Shown here piece by piece: positions 9,863-22,836 of a DNA stretch of 64,000 bases. Source of the stretch: Fasciolopsis buskii. Lineage: Eukaryota; Platyhelminthes; Trematoda; Plagiorchiida; Fasciolidae. Every line of letters begins with the position of its first letter. Position 1 is the stretch's first letter. The position numbers and the translations under genes were made by a program. A model generated the notes under the pieces. It searched no databases. It was not told the origin of the DNA and saw only the letters and a list, made by a program, of their open reading frames with translations. The stretch spans positions 1 through 64,000 of the forward strand of contig LUCM01003993.1 in the NCBI GenBank assembly GCA_008360955.1. The letters run 5' to 3'.

Positions 9863-12300
9863 AGTAGGCTCAGCAGGAATTCTCAAGGAATTGAAACAAA
9901 GTAATTTGTCTGCTTCAGTTAACCGGCTACAAAAGGGTCTCCGCTAATTTGAATTTTCACTGCAATTGTAATCACGAAACTTGAGTGAATTGCGCGTGAG
10001 CACCAACGGTAAAGATGGTCTTATCTATGTGATTTGCACTTTGATATTTATGCATCCTGTAAGACTGGTTTATCAGGAGTATAACGCTAAGAACATTTTA
10101 TTCGAACCATGTCATGGGAAAGATTGTCACCCAGTAGTTAAGTTGATTCTCGTCCCTGTCTTGCAAACTAAAAAAAGTTATGGCTTAATTAGGTCACAAT
10201 AGCTGCATAAAATCCGTTCTGCGGTAAATTAAGGAAAACAAACAAAAACAAGCCCAGTGACGCTAGACTACAGACTGTAGTTCACTTGGAAAACTGATCG
10301 TAAACTGACACTAATGGGGAGGCAGAAAATGTTGGAAAGTAGCGAAGGATTATGGAGTCAAATGCGAAAAAGAAATAATAAATATGGTTCAATATGTTTC
10401 GAATGAAACCCTAAACGGGACTCACGAAAATGGATAGTTCTGTTGAGTTGCAGCGCGGAATGTGGAGCTCAGGACTTTGTGAAAAGCATTCTGAAACAAT
10501 GCCGTTCGGCGTTAATTTTTGTCTTCGTGATTTCATCAAAACTTCAAATTCAAGAGAAGATATATCGAAAAAAGAAGAGGTTTTGTGAACTTAGCTGCTT
10601 CGTATTATGCCGTTTTGCTAATGTGATACGTTTGAAACCTCTGTTGATTCCACACAATTAAATGGTGGAATAAATAAAGGGTATGTTCGGGAATGATGAA
10701 AAGCATTATTCTTCACGCAGCAGGAAATGTATTCTGCACTCCAGCCGGATCCTGTGATGGTAACCAAACCGAAATGGAAACAGGACCATTTTTCCACGTT
10801 GTGGCTCGTGGATTTTAGATGGGTACCTCATTATTTGACCAAAACCTACGATGACATAACTGCACCTGAACGGGCAAATTGTCATTGAAGAGGTCTATTT
10901 ATTTTTGCTCCCGCCTCTGATTATAAGTTGATCTTAGTTGTGCATTGGTACCGTGCCTTACGCCATTTGTTACTCATATTAACCAGCAAAGAATAACAGC
11001 ATACCACCTGATACAGTTTTGTTTCTTAAAACTATTGGGGAGATTTTTGTGCATGCATTCCTCAACAGCTGATTGTTTGACACGACTGTTTATGTGTTTA
11101 TAGATTGAATGAACTTGAGTTTACAAGTTTCCTGGGTCAGGTATTTTGAAAAATGTTCTAACATATCTCTGTCAGAACGTTGCTTCAGACCTTTACCTTT
11201 CATCTGATATTCGCTGAATGCCACCTGTTGATAACGTTCATGAATAAAATTACCATGCGTTGTTGCACGAAAGTCTTACTTTGTGGTCTAACTCAGAGCT
11301 ATTTAATTTGGCTTCTGCTCTCCGGAATTAACAACAGAAGAACAAACCTTTGTGGATATCATGTATTAAAACGTTCGAAAAGAACGTTTACGTCTGTTGT
11401 ATTTTAGAACTAGGTCATGCACGGATATACATCCTTCAATCATCTTGCTGAATACGCAAACCATCAACTTCGGTGATAGAGTGACTGCGTGCATTACTTC
11501 CCAAGTTGTATGCAAATGGAACGAGTAGTTTGCCTGAACCTCAATGAAATTCGTGGTCTTCGTGCTATCCCAGTTAATAACAAAAATGTAATTAGTGAGC
11601 ACCTAGTTGTGTCCTTATCCAGAGGCTCAATACATTATCTTCCCAGCAGTGAGGTGATCCAAAATACAGTGAGCAATGAAGTTTAGACTGTTTTAGCCGG
11701 ACAGCTCCAGTCCATGTTCTGCCTGAGTTTCGCAGGTCGCATGCGTTTGTGTGGAAGAGGCTATCGCGGATACAGGCGAATACCTTCATGTAACATCCTG
11801 ATCAGTTCGCAATAAGTCAGCAACAAAATCACAAATTTAGAAATTACTTCGAATATTTTGGGCGACCTCAAAATGGGGTGTATGGAAGCAAAGAGCTTGC
11901 ATTCACTTTAGTAAGTAAGCGCATCTCAAGAAGATTCTATGTAAAAAGTAATGCTACTTAAATTATGAGGTTCAGATTTTCGAGTCAGTTACATCAAAGT
12001 ACCTTGAAGCTTCTGTGCAGAGGAGCCAGCTGTAATCACTTGACGAAGAAGAGCAACTAGCTGGAAGATCTACTTTCGCTGAGGCGTGTGCGTACCTGGA
12101 ATACAATTGCTTTAACGGATTATGTGCTTTACCAATATGAGTTTTTTGATTACCTAGAAAGAGGTGTATCATATTGGTTTTGTCTTCTCACTACACTAGT
12201 ATCTGCTCACATTTTGTCCGTTACCCCAGTACTAATTCGGTATCGTAGAATATAACAGATGGCATAGTGCAAGTAATTAACACAATATTAGGAAAACAAA
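9863..12300. other. No gene seen
   Basis: Only short open frames (73-78 codons or less) without motifs. Immediately downstream of the Penelope element and otherwise featureless by eye. Confidence 0.35.
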
Positions 12301-12305
12301 TCAAA

Positions 12306-13244
12306 TTGTGTACATGAACATACTAAGAATTGTAAAGAAAACAAGCTATAGCAAGCCACAATACACGATAGAGAACCTCCCGAACAATATCGGAGAAGTG
12401 GACGTACTGAGAACTCACGAGCAAGTCGCACTCGACTTCAAACAACAGATGGATTTAGGGCCGGAAATGACCCAATCCGATAAGGAAGACGGAGAAACGG
12501 AGCATTTAGATTATCCGTCTAGGGCAGAACAGTGACTGAACTACAAATACAAGGAATTTGCACACGTACTACCGAAGAAAATGGCTACGTGGAATCACAT
12601 GATCGAGAGGATGGTGGTTGACACTTTGTATACTGAATGACCGTGGGAAAGGGGAGCCCGAGCACACAGATAAACGGGAGAGGTTAATTGTTTGGGTGGT
12701 CGAGAAAGTTAGTACCACAGGGCGGGAAAAGACATAAAGAAGTCACGACTCTTAAAGGGACGTTGCACAGTAATTGACGGTGGAAGCGAGAACAGATATG
12801 GGACAAAATGGCAGATGTTGGAGTAACAACAACAGCGTGGATGAATGCAAACTTAGTGTAATAACAGGACTTTCCTAGATAGCGGGGAAACCATGCCAGA
12901 GGAAGCAGAAGCAGATGTAAGTGGCAAATGTTTAGATAGTGACAACTTTTCAGGTTTTTCATAGGATTGATCTTGCAGCTTCATAGCTCTCAAGACCAGC
13001 GGCAATGTTCTGCACATACAGCACGAATGCAAATGGACTAAGATGGTTCAAAGGTTGCGAACAGATATGAAAGCAAGAATCGTGAGTGGAACACAGATGT
13101 CTTTGTGATCGATGAACAAGACGACTCAAGTGAAGTCCAGGATCTGGGCATGGACCGGAGAAACAAATTGAATGAATACCTGGAGATTACAATAAGAACA
13201 GTCCGAGAAACCTTATTGGGGAATGAACAAGACAACGAATATTG
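12306..13244 (+). pseudogene. Unrecognised protein-like fragments in several frames
   Basis: Purine-rich plus strand with three protein-like stretches. 12308-12535 is open for 75 codons and rich in acidic and amide residues. About 12537-12641 reads LNYKYKEFAHVLPKKMATW... to a stop. 13059-13244 reads RYESKNREWNTDVFVIDEQ... ending in a stop. They lie in different frames with stops between, so at best this is a decayed gene or mobile-element ORF. I recognise no family. The opposite strand is pyrimidine-rich like the coding strands of the LINEs elsewhere in the window, so an antisense LINE remnant is an alternative. Confidence 0.25.
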
Positions 13245-13773
13245 ATAATAATTTAGATACGAGGAGTAAACGCATGACCGAGGGAAAATTTCGTCAAAGT
13301 CACCTCAGCGGAAATCTTCACTAAACTAATAAGAAAGTCCTTATAACTAATAGGGACAGTATACAGAATACAATTTGGTCTTCTTCCTGTTTATGGTTTT
13401 TATGTTAAACGTTGAAGCTTCAATGACTAACACTAAATTCTGGAATCCGAAATTCACAGGGTCCGGTTGCCTAGGCCTTTAAAAAGGTGGCCCAAGGGTC
13501 AAGAACCACGGATAGTATTGTACGAGAATAATGGATTCATAACTGACTCTCAGATTATGACTGTGAAATTATAAGTGAAAAATCCGCTTCTCTGAAGCTA
13601 TTTGCAAGTAGGCGTGGAGGTCGTAGCTAGAAAATATTCAAGTAAAGTCTCCTTTTCCAAAATTCGCCTGATTCGTAGAATTGTTAAAGGCCATAATGGT
13701 CGGGGATTTGCACAACCTAGTAATAGATGAGTTAATTTAAGGGGAGGCTGTTAGCTGATGGAAGAACACAAAT

Positions 13774-14290
13774 GAGAAATTACCAACGTACAAGTTTGTG
13801 AATAGGCTCGTTTTCAGTGGTTCATAACGTCACAATGCACCGGGAGACATTTATTCAATATGACCAGTTAGACAAACAAACGGATTAAACGGGAATTGGT
13901 GAAGTTCCACGCATAACACCAAAGGTGGACAAAGTATTCTGTTGATGATTGTCTGGTCTGCCGTTGGCGTTGGGGAGGAGGATCGGCCACGTGGTGGTGT
14001 AGTGCATAGTGGAAGATCGTGGGGAGAGATCGCAACAGATTCCACTGTGTTCAAGACACGACATGGTCGATTGTTGAATCCGGAAACTGTGCTGAGTACG
14101 AAAACCTTGGATCAAATTCATGGTGTGATTAGTCTGTAATAGATATGAAGCCACTGGGACACTGAGTGACTTTGCTGTCCCAGTACTCAGTCATAGGGAG
14201 TGGCGGTTACGGATGTGTTTAGACAGGTTCCAGGTGATGCATTCAGTTTGCGTCGTCCCATCGGGACAGGTCATATACGCTTAAAAATCT
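13774..14290 (-). pseudogene. Penelope-like element 3' part: GIY-YIG domain and terminal sequence
   Basis: On the minus strand, CPDGTTQTE (about 14265) aligns with the CSCGTMCTG region of the 8.5-kb element. It is followed by LSKHIRNRHSL, a stop, LSTGTAKSLSVPVASYLLQTN, NHTMNLIQGFRT, and a shifted NTVESVAI. The element's terminal sequence, GAACCACTGAAAACGAGCC, follows at about 13830-13808. Order and spacing match the C-terminus and 3' end of the Penelope-like copy at 8.5-9.9 kb, but it is more diverged. The reverse-transcriptase part is not visible upstream. Confidence 0.65.
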
Positions 14291-15380
14291 CCTTAACTAT
14301 TGTTCCAGATGGCCATCCCGCGTCCCTCACAAAATGGATGTAGGTTCTTCTACAAAAATCATGAGTTGTTCAAGACAGCTACAATATCACGCATGGCCAG
14401 GTGCTTAATTCGTGATGAGAACGCGATGTACATGAGATCTTGAGAAGGCTGTCATTGAAGAAGTTTAACAGTTTTCAAGGTTTTTGTTATTGGTGGTAAA
14501 CTAATGTGATTACAACAGGGAAGGAAGTTAGCTATCCCGGACGGGACTACACGAAACAGCTGCTCGATACATTTGATGCTCAATTTGAAAAATACGAACA
14601 GGTCGGCCCATCAGTAACCCAATTGCATTTTTACCTTGCCCAACGTTGATACTGATGGTGTGGTGTTTTAACAAATACTATGTCCTTCCATCAGTAACAG
14701 ATCTTATGTAATAGACAGATTTTTGGTGCAATGCCAGTCCACGTTCAGTGTATTCAATGGGGTCCAGAGGTGCACCTATTTGGGACGGGAATTTTTGGTC
14801 GTATCATTTGGATGAGACTATCTTATCGTTTGAAAGAAGGTTTGAACAAATTAACCAAACCGGGAAGATGATTTGCATCAGTTTTTGTGTGAAGTTAACT
14901 GGCTTCGTTGAGGAAGATATTTGAGCAAACTGCAGCACTGCGGAGCGAAGAAAACAAGAAGAAAAACATGCTTCAAATAAGCACGAAAAAGCACGCGAAT
15001 CGGTATATGATAAGAGAATGAGACAGGCAAGTAGTTCATCTTTGGATTGCTGAGAGCTAGCTAGCTCATTTTATTTGAGACTCGTAAGTGGGCAAAAGGA
15101 ATAGACATCCAGAGTGCCTTAGATAAATGATGTTGCACCCATTTATTATCTTTAAATGGGATCCATAATAATACTTCTTGGCCGTTCGGATTTTTGTTTT
15201 GCACTTTTATTTTTTCACGAGGCGGCAGATAAACGGTTCTGGAAAATTGTTTCTTTTTGCAACAGACTTCGTATACGTCCCGTTTATTGGTCGATTGTCA
15301 ATCTGCTGGAAAAAAAATCGTTCGCCTCGGCCGAGAAAACTTGCTGGATCTCCTTTCTATCGAAGAAAGGCAAAACTGGA
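14291..15380. other. No gene seen
   Basis: Region between two minus-strand Penelope remnants. It may hold diverged reverse-transcriptase sequence of the first or endonuclease sequence of the second, but nothing could be read through. A short palindrome GAGCTAGCTAGCTC lies near 15053. Confidence 0.3.
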
Positions 15381-15401
15381 AGTGTATATTGGCCTAGCTA
15401 A

Positions 15402-15860
15402 TTAGACTTCTGAAATAACCCCCATTTGATTTAGTCCCACATTTAAAGAAGTGCAAATGTTATCCCTGTCTTCCTCCACAGCAGGCTCCACCACGGGACG
15501 AATAATTTTAAACGAGCATGACACTTTCAGAGTATCTGCTGCCGAATCACGAATTATAAACGTATCATTCCTGTTTATCACATATGAACTTGAGCTTTTG
15601 ATGGTGTTGTTTAACGAACTAAGCTCAAGCCTGGCCAAAAATGTACCAGCCAGAAGGGGTTCAAGCCCTGGTCCTATTGCTGCTGCATTCTGTTTTATGT
15701 GGTACTTGTCACCAGAAGGAAACTCCACATTCGATGTACAAGTGAGAACTTCACCAGTGGGATGCTGATCCTGATACAATTATCGATCATGCATTGGGAA
15801 ACGAAATCCACGGTCTACCAAAGGAACTGCTACCAACAGAGATTCAAAATTCCTCAAAAT
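15402..15860 (-). pseudogene. Penelope-like reverse-transcriptase core, second subfamily
   Basis: A 125-codon open stretch (15779-15402) resembles the finger/palm part of Penelope-like polymerases: LTCTSNVEF (CT.N..F before the core), then a degenerate form of the DGVAMGSPL box read as NAAAIGPGLEPLLAG, FLARLELSSL, and YVINRNDTFIIRDS where family members have a YVDD-type catalytic box. The catalytic aspartates are therefore lost or displaced. The frame ends with a weak match to the FT.E.E....FLDV region. It is clearly different from the 8.5-kb element, so two subfamilies are present. No GIY-YIG domain could be followed downstream. Confidence 0.5.
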
Positions 15861-18800
15861 CATTGTTCTGACAAATGGATTTTCGTTTTTATCCTCTCAG
15901 AGAAGGAAAACAAATCTTTCACCCCATACTTTGTTAGTGATCTGCACGCAAGTTCAAAAATTTCCACAACCCACTGCTTTGTGACTTCATTGACGGAGCT
16001 GTTTACGTCATTTACTGGTCTTTTTGTCAACTTCTTTTTATTCACTTTCGACATTGGTTGAGATTCATAAGGGAGAAACATATCGCGGGATGTCTAAGAG
16101 ATGAAATTATTTGACTTAAGCTACATCACTATTTCTGTTCTCAGTCTCTCCTTTTATAGTCTTGTCATTCTGGGTTGGTTTCCAAGCTGATTCACTGTCG
16201 TCAGTTGGCATATCCATCAATTTCTCTTCGTGGTCATCTCGGTTAAACAGAACTCAGCCACCGGCTGTTCCGATAGTAGAAAATTCCATCAATCCAGTAG
16301 TACCCGGATTGAGGCGTGATGCTGTCTAACTGGGGTTTCGTTTACTTGTGAACTAAGTGTGTGATTCTTTGGTACTGGCAAACAATAGAGACTTTTAGAG
16401 CATCTTTGATTCAGCCGGCGCCCATACAAGATCAAACAAATGGTTCATTAAAAGTCTTAATTGTTCCCCCTAAGGATAAAGTGGCTACTATATACAAAAC
16501 GTAAGGCCGATCGATGATGCATTCAGATGCTAATTACTAAGCTTCGCAGAGGCGTAATTATATACGTACGCTTCTGGATCCTGTTGTAGTTTGGATGGTG
16601 ATTTCTTAGTCCCCTGGAGAGTGAGTAACTTCCCTAGTTTCTTCTCTTGAGCTTCCTTATATATAAAAACTAAAATCTCCCAAAGCTTTCGGTGTTTTTT
16701 ATTGCGAATCTTCAAGTGTCGCTTTATACTTGCTAACCAAAGAACGCATCTCTAAATTGGACTTGGCGGTATCTGGATGACTGGATGCATGACATCTGAG
16801 AAATCGAACATTTGGAATGATGCGGTTCCTGTTGCTGTGGTTACAATAAGCTTTGCATCTACCTCACGATCACCAGTTACCTGATCGGTCTCTCCTACCG
16901 CTATTTCATTATCTATTCATCTGTCTTTCCACTCTCTGTAATCCCAAATTTCACACGATTTTAGTTGACACAAGTGTAATTAGGACCACTGGTTTCCAAT
17001 TGGTTGTTGGGTTACTGGAATTTGGTTGGACATGAACTTTTTCACTACTAACCAAAGCCAAATTTAGCACTACATACTTAAGTGACTGAAGTCATTAAGA
17101 AAAAGGTTGTAAACGCGAAAAAATTTCCCTTCGATATATCGTACATTACCGATCTTTTTAAAAGACAAGAATCTTTGGACTTGATGACCCGTCCCTTATC
17201 TAAGACCAATAGAAGTATCTTCCTAACGCATCTGTGCGAATCGTTCCAAACGCTAAGCGGGATGTTATTCAACGGTCCGGGGATATACTGCCTTACATGC
17301 CTCACTCTTTTGTGTTATAGCAATTTACATGCTCTTGTAGTGCACGGCATATCAGGAAAATGATGAGAAGATTATCAGAAAACAATGACTGAACACATTC
17401 CGGCTTCTGCGCGCAAAGGCACAAGAAGGACAATAAACATCACATTGCCGCAACAATCGCTAAAAAGCGGGCATCAGATTGACCCGGTAAAGCAATTTAA
17501 GACAGTCCTAAATTCATCCAGCATTAACATTAAGGGAATGCCCAAAAGGTTCCCTATCATTGCTGAATCTAATAACAACTAGACTGTTGTAACTAGAGTT
17601 AGGGTAACAACACAATATTACGCATCCTTTTTTACTGTCGTGGACAGGAAAATTAACTCGAAAATTGCTGTGACATGTTCAGTCTCTATCTAACAGTTGG
17701 CAGGTTTATTTCACTTTCACATCTCTACTTGGATATCTTCGTTGGCTGATTTTCACACATCCATCTTTTCACACCTATCCCTCGGACCATGGAAATTCAA
17801 TGAATTGTCAAGCTACCAAATGTTACGTTTGTTCACCCGTTGCAGACGACAGCTTTATATTTTTTACCCGTGATACTCAGCATTATTGATGCAAATGCCT
17901 GAAGCTACATATCGGAAGGAAATATCTTTGCGTCTAAAGGTTTTTCATGATTTAATGGGCATATACCAAGGCTTCAGATTTTCATATTGAAAAGCCGTTT
18001 CTTCATGTTATTGGGTGCTTTCATCGTACGATGAGGCTAAAAGAAGGCGGTCAGGTATATTTCAAATTCCAATTAGTTTATCACATCCATTGCTTCTTCA
18101 TTAGTGGAAAGCGGAATATTTGCCAAACGTGGTGCACATGATGTTCACTTGATAAGATTTTATCTATTCGTGATCCCAGCCTGGTGCACCAGTTCATCAG
18201 GAAGATAATGGCTAGGCAACCTGTCAATAAGGAAGCAACAAACAGTTGCGGACTTGAACCCCGTACTCGAAGATTTGCGTGTGCGCCGCAGCTCTAGGGA
18301 AACCCAAATATTTCGGTCTAACTTGCACAATGAGGAAATCGTATTGATCATTCTCCGCCCAGTTATCACCAAAGCCACGGAGAACCAGAAGTGAGAAAAT
18401 ATGATACTACGATTAGTATAAAGTATTACTCATGATTATATTCATGAGACGATTTGACTATCTTAGTAGATTGCAGTCCGCCGCCTTAGTTCCAAAACTC
18501 CGTGCATTGCAGATAAGTTTTTTATAAGCTCCCGTGTTATCGAATTTCAACATATTCTGTTCGATGTGATTTTTCGTGCAGTAAAATAATCATAGGTCTC
18601 GACGTCTGCATGCATTTACCCGGTTAACAATGCTTAAAAAGTCTTAATTTCATTTACAGGACTGAAAACAAAACAGTTGCCGTGCCCGGAAAATGCTTTT
18701 ATCATCCATTTTAGTTTACTTGGCCTATTTGCTTCAATTTGTCCACTCGTCCACAATTGTCAAGTGATTTGGAAGAGCAGCAGAAAATACCATTTAAAAA

Positions 18801-18915
18801 GAGCCCTGTCTTTTGCACATCACATCATTAATCAGGCAAATCATGTGGCCTGTCCCGTCACCAAATGTCGTCTGAAGCACTATTAGACCACCGTGATCGA
18901 TGCTGGATTTTTTCC
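15861..18915. other. No definite gene
   Basis: Several 60-90 codon open frames (for example 17082-17363 + and 16530-16715 -) show no family motif or convincing pair of splice sites. A B-box-like GGGGTTCAAGTCC occurs on the minus strand near 18250, suggesting an old tRNA-derived sequence. Confidence 0.3.
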
Positions 18916-18924
18916 ATTTTTTGT

Positions 18925-19075
18925 CTTTTCCCTTTCGTTGTCGCTGATAGTACGACGTACATTATTTTCAGGAAGAAGGCCCGTAGACAGTCGAAAGTTG
19001 TCATGTGGGAAAGTGGTCAGCGATACGAGAATCCGAACCCAAGCCACTCGCGTTCGCCTGACCCCTACCAGAAGC
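18925..19075 (-). repeat. SINE-like repeat, copy d (diverged)
   Basis: On the minus strand a B-box-like GGGTTCGGATTCTC is followed by CGCTGACCACTTTC, then TCTTCCTGAAAATAATGTACG and an A-rich end. This aligns block by block with the copies at 39.3 and 48.4 kb (B box, CCGCCGGTCAACTT, CTGAAGAATGACGTAC, ATTAATAAA, poly-A). It is the most diverged of the four. Confidence 0.5.
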
Positions 19076-19079
19076 CCAT

Positions 19080-21290
19080 TATTGTTTCCTGGTCATTCAG
19101 TAACTAACTTGATCAATGTGTTCGCTGCTCAGTTTCATTCAGTATTTTAGATACTATCAAACTAATCGTTCTTTCGGTTCAAGGCCAGACAAACAAATAC
19201 CTTCTTTTCTTCACTCAAACACGTGTTTCAACAAGTTTAATCTGTTTCGCCTGATGCCGAGAGCACTAAACTGGACCGATCCTATGGGCGGATTATAGGC
19301 ATCATATGGATTTTATTGTGGAAGTATTGAGGTTTACTGGCGTGTTTACTGGATCTCGGTTCACGTTGATTTCTTCGTTTGTTGTATATTTCACAGGGTC
19401 ACATACGTGATTGCGGAGCCCATAAAAGAGCAGTGCCTGGCATACATTTTAAAACCACCAAACGAATCCCTAGTTGATCCCCGTTTTTGATTCCGTGTTT
19501 GAAGAAAGCTGATGTTTGTATTTTTAACCTGCTCTACTGATGCTTACCGTAACAGTAAAATTTCGTTTCGGATGCATCTTTGGTTCTTGTCATGTCAGAC
19601 TTGATTTTGCGCATAGTTCAATTCACCCAGAACGGAAGCTCCAAACCTTCTTGTCATCACATGCTCGGGTGTCGTTTCTGAGGTGGTCCAATCCAAGATC
19701 ACTGCCTGCATATTTAACTTTAACCTTAGCAGCTCGAAATGGATCATCTAGTAAGCTGAATTCCTGACCCATCATAAGCAACCCCCAGGTGTGTAGGTCT
19801 GTAAATCAAGCTGCGCACATCCACACGAATATGCATCACGTGACTGCACTGACTTGTGACGCCTTCGTTACCGGCTTGAATTTATGCATCCGCCCTACGA
19901 CAATAAAGGACTGTATCTGATGCGGCGCTGGAACTATTCTGATGTTGATTACTAAACTGATTTGTTTAGAGGTTTCACACAACTCCCCTAGTTCAACATT
20001 TCAAAGTAATGCTGCACAACTTGAAACCGAAATTACCGGATTTCGGCTCAGGAACTCCTTCCATGATGCGCCACCTAACGCTTTAAAAATAAAAACAAGC
20101 AACACAAATTTTATTTCATTCAACGGGACTAACTCAGATGACCTCCGCCTAGTCAGTCAAATGTATAGCTAAGTCAAATTTACCAGTATATTTTCTATCT
20201 GTACCTTAAATAAACTGCTCAGTTTTAACTCCGTGGTTGAGAAGACTAAGCGGAACGACTTTATCTCTCAGTACGTTCCTTATTTCGGTTCTGGTACACA
20301 GAATGACGGTGATCAAACACAGTTATCGAAGAGCATTCCGCTCAAGATTTTTTCATTTACTTTCGCTATCAGATCAAAACGAATCAAAAAATGAATCTCA
20401 GTCATGTTTGTTTGCTATCTCATGACTGAATGTGGTTTCAGTGATACACAGTGAACATTAGACGCTGTGAAGTGAATCCATAATAAATGGTCTGGTCATA
20501 CATTAGATGTTTTTTTCAGATAATAAAATATAGCTTCATTTGCATCTGACACTAATTACGCAGAACTTAATACAGGTAATTATGTTTAATCAGTAATAAG
20601 GCACAGTAGTAAACTACTGGTTATCCGTCGTTTCTCGCCTAAGTCTATTGCCTCGTAGTCTAAGGTTATTTTGAAGTGACCCCTAAGCAGCTTGGAATAA
20701 ACATGCATTTTTGGACAGTGTATCTCCCCGATGGGCCTGTCACCTGTGAACTGTGTGACTCGTGCACTGGTAGCTCAATGTGATTATTATTGATATCAGT
20801 TCTGAACGAAAAATTGTGCATTTACCCCGAGGTTACTACTAGCAAACTGGCTACGCGTGTGACAATATACAGTAAGCGTGACGCCGCGGATAGCGGATAT
20901 TTCTCGACTCTCATTTTGCTGGTTTGACGCGGTAGTTGCTTTCAAGATCAGTGATTACATGCTGCTGCCTCAACCGGGAATAACGGCACACGTCTCGGGT
21001 ATTGTTTGCTATCACTAGGTAATGTGTGGTTGTGTTGAATTTGATCAGTCGGATGCAGGTATGCATCTGGATTGAACAACAAAAGTACACATCGCAGCAT
21101 CCTCCACTCAAAGTATACCAACTCACTTCTTCGATTCCTGTTTAAGTGCGAAAAATAGACACCGAGACCCGTCAGACTCAGACCAGTTGGGATGGTATTG
21201 AAAGCGTTCCTTAGCCCCCTAAATACTGCATGCATCCCAAGAGAACTGACAACACCCACATATTTGTGAAAATAATTAAAGATGATTCAG
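19080..21290. other. No definite gene
   Basis: Short open frames only. A 103-codon open stretch on the minus strand (21259-20948) has no recognisable domain; it lies directly after the candidate exon at 21.3-21.6 kb and could be chance or flanking intron. Confidence 0.3.
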
Positions 21291-21296
21291 ATGCAC

Positions 21297-21585
21297 CAGC
21301 TTTGCTTGGATACGTTCCTTAACGATCAAAGAGTTTGAGAGCTTGAACTTCGACTTTTCGAAAGAGCGTACATAAGCTAGTCCTATGTTCTTTTTTGAAC
21401 TTTGGTCAATTCCATCTAACATAACTCTGTATAGTCCATTCAGGTGTCTGGATAAATCATTGCACATAATTTTGCCTCTTCGAACGTTTGTTCTCAGCAA
21501 CGTTTTTGCTACAATATTGACATTCAAGTAAATATTGAAAGTCAATTTGTACGTAAAGTTTCCAATTCCGTGGACATCCACCCAA
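21297..21585 (-). CDS. Candidate internal exon, unrecognised protein
   Basis: Open stretch of 96 codons preceded by a strong pyrimidine-rich acceptor (tttcattgctttcttccatag) and followed by a possible donor gtgcat. The peptide is lysine/asparagine rich and protein-like: GIGNFTYKLTFNIYLNVNI, then NGLYRVMLDGIDQSSKKNIG, then SFEKSKFKLSNSLIV. I recognise no domain, and no neighbouring exon was found with matching phase. It could be a host exon or a chance frame. Confidence 0.3.
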
Positions 21586-21589
21586 CTAT

Positions 21590-22803
21590 GGAAGAAAGCA
21601 ATGAAATGAAATCGCAGGGTACACCGGGCCAAATCGCAAGTTGGATATTAGCCCCGCAAAGAATTGCTTCCTTGGTTGTGGCGGGGAGTAACACCAAGTG
21701 GTCTTTCTGAATAAATAACCGTCAAAACGGTATTGTCTTACTCATGATTGTGACTGGTGATGCTCAACCCAGTGCGAGCGCTTCTGTTGGCTATCTCATT
21801 TATTAATCCTGCCCCTATCCTGTCTATTCTGACATCTATCTTCCTCTCATGTAAACTCCCTGAGGCGATTGAGAAAATAGTACGAAACGAGTGAACTTAA
21901 CCTTTCCAATAAAAATGAGTCCGATTCATAATTTCCAAAGGAACAATTGTCTTTTGCTCAAGCAACCAAAGCGAAACCGGACAAAATCAGATGGACATCA
22001 CAACTGTATAGCATAAGCTATTGGAGAAGAGTTTCGTAAAACGAATTCATAAAGTGATGCTAACGCGTGACAAACTTGTGTTGTTTAGGCTGCATGATCG
22101 TTGGCTTTCAGGGTTGTTGCACTGACGTGGGTAGATGCCAAAATGACCACACAGGAATATGGAACAGATATGTTGCCGCTAAGTGCTTGTCGCTGAAAAA
22201 TTCACCCATTAAGTTTTAATACTGACCAAAATAGTAAGTAGCAAATTCAACGCTGGTGGTAATTATGGACCAGAAAGCTGCTGATGCTGGTTGTATGTCA
22301 TATTGATTGGAAGAATTGTAAGCGAAAATGTATTTTGACAATGTATCGACTAGTTTTCAAAACATTTCTGGCATCAACCCGAGTAATGTCTTACACGCGT
22401 CCATCTTGAGCAACGCTGACCTGTTCATCAGCGCTCCACTACCTCTCTTTTCTTAGAGAGAGCGCAGTATACGGTCAAAGAGTAAAGTCAGTGGATGTTC
22501 CACTGTCATGAATATACCCATAATAAACAAAACGGAGTAATGATTACCACCCACTGTAACATCGGGATGAAGGAAGCGTAGGTTTCCAGGAGGCTTGGAA
22601 GTTGAAAAGCCATAGTGAATAATGTATTAGTGCATCACAGTGATATGTCTAAGCGCACTCACTTGATGCATTTTGGTAGAAGCTCATTGTCGCCTGCAAC
22701 TACAACCAACCAATCGGTGTCAAATTACGAACTGGAAAAGCAAACACTGAGCAGTTGTAATTGATCCCAGAGGTATTCCGCCGATGATGCCTCTTCCTAG
22801 TTG

Positions 22804-22836
<33 letters not shown>

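Noticed and set aside
15699..16061. 120-codon plus-strand open frame
   Set aside because: Overlaps antisense to the Penelope reverse-transcriptase core at one end and has no family signal at the other.
18240..18290. tRNA gene on the minus strand (B box GGGGTTCAAGTCC)
   Set aside because: No A box at the right distance and no cloverleaf could be folded; at most a tRNA-derived repeat fragment.
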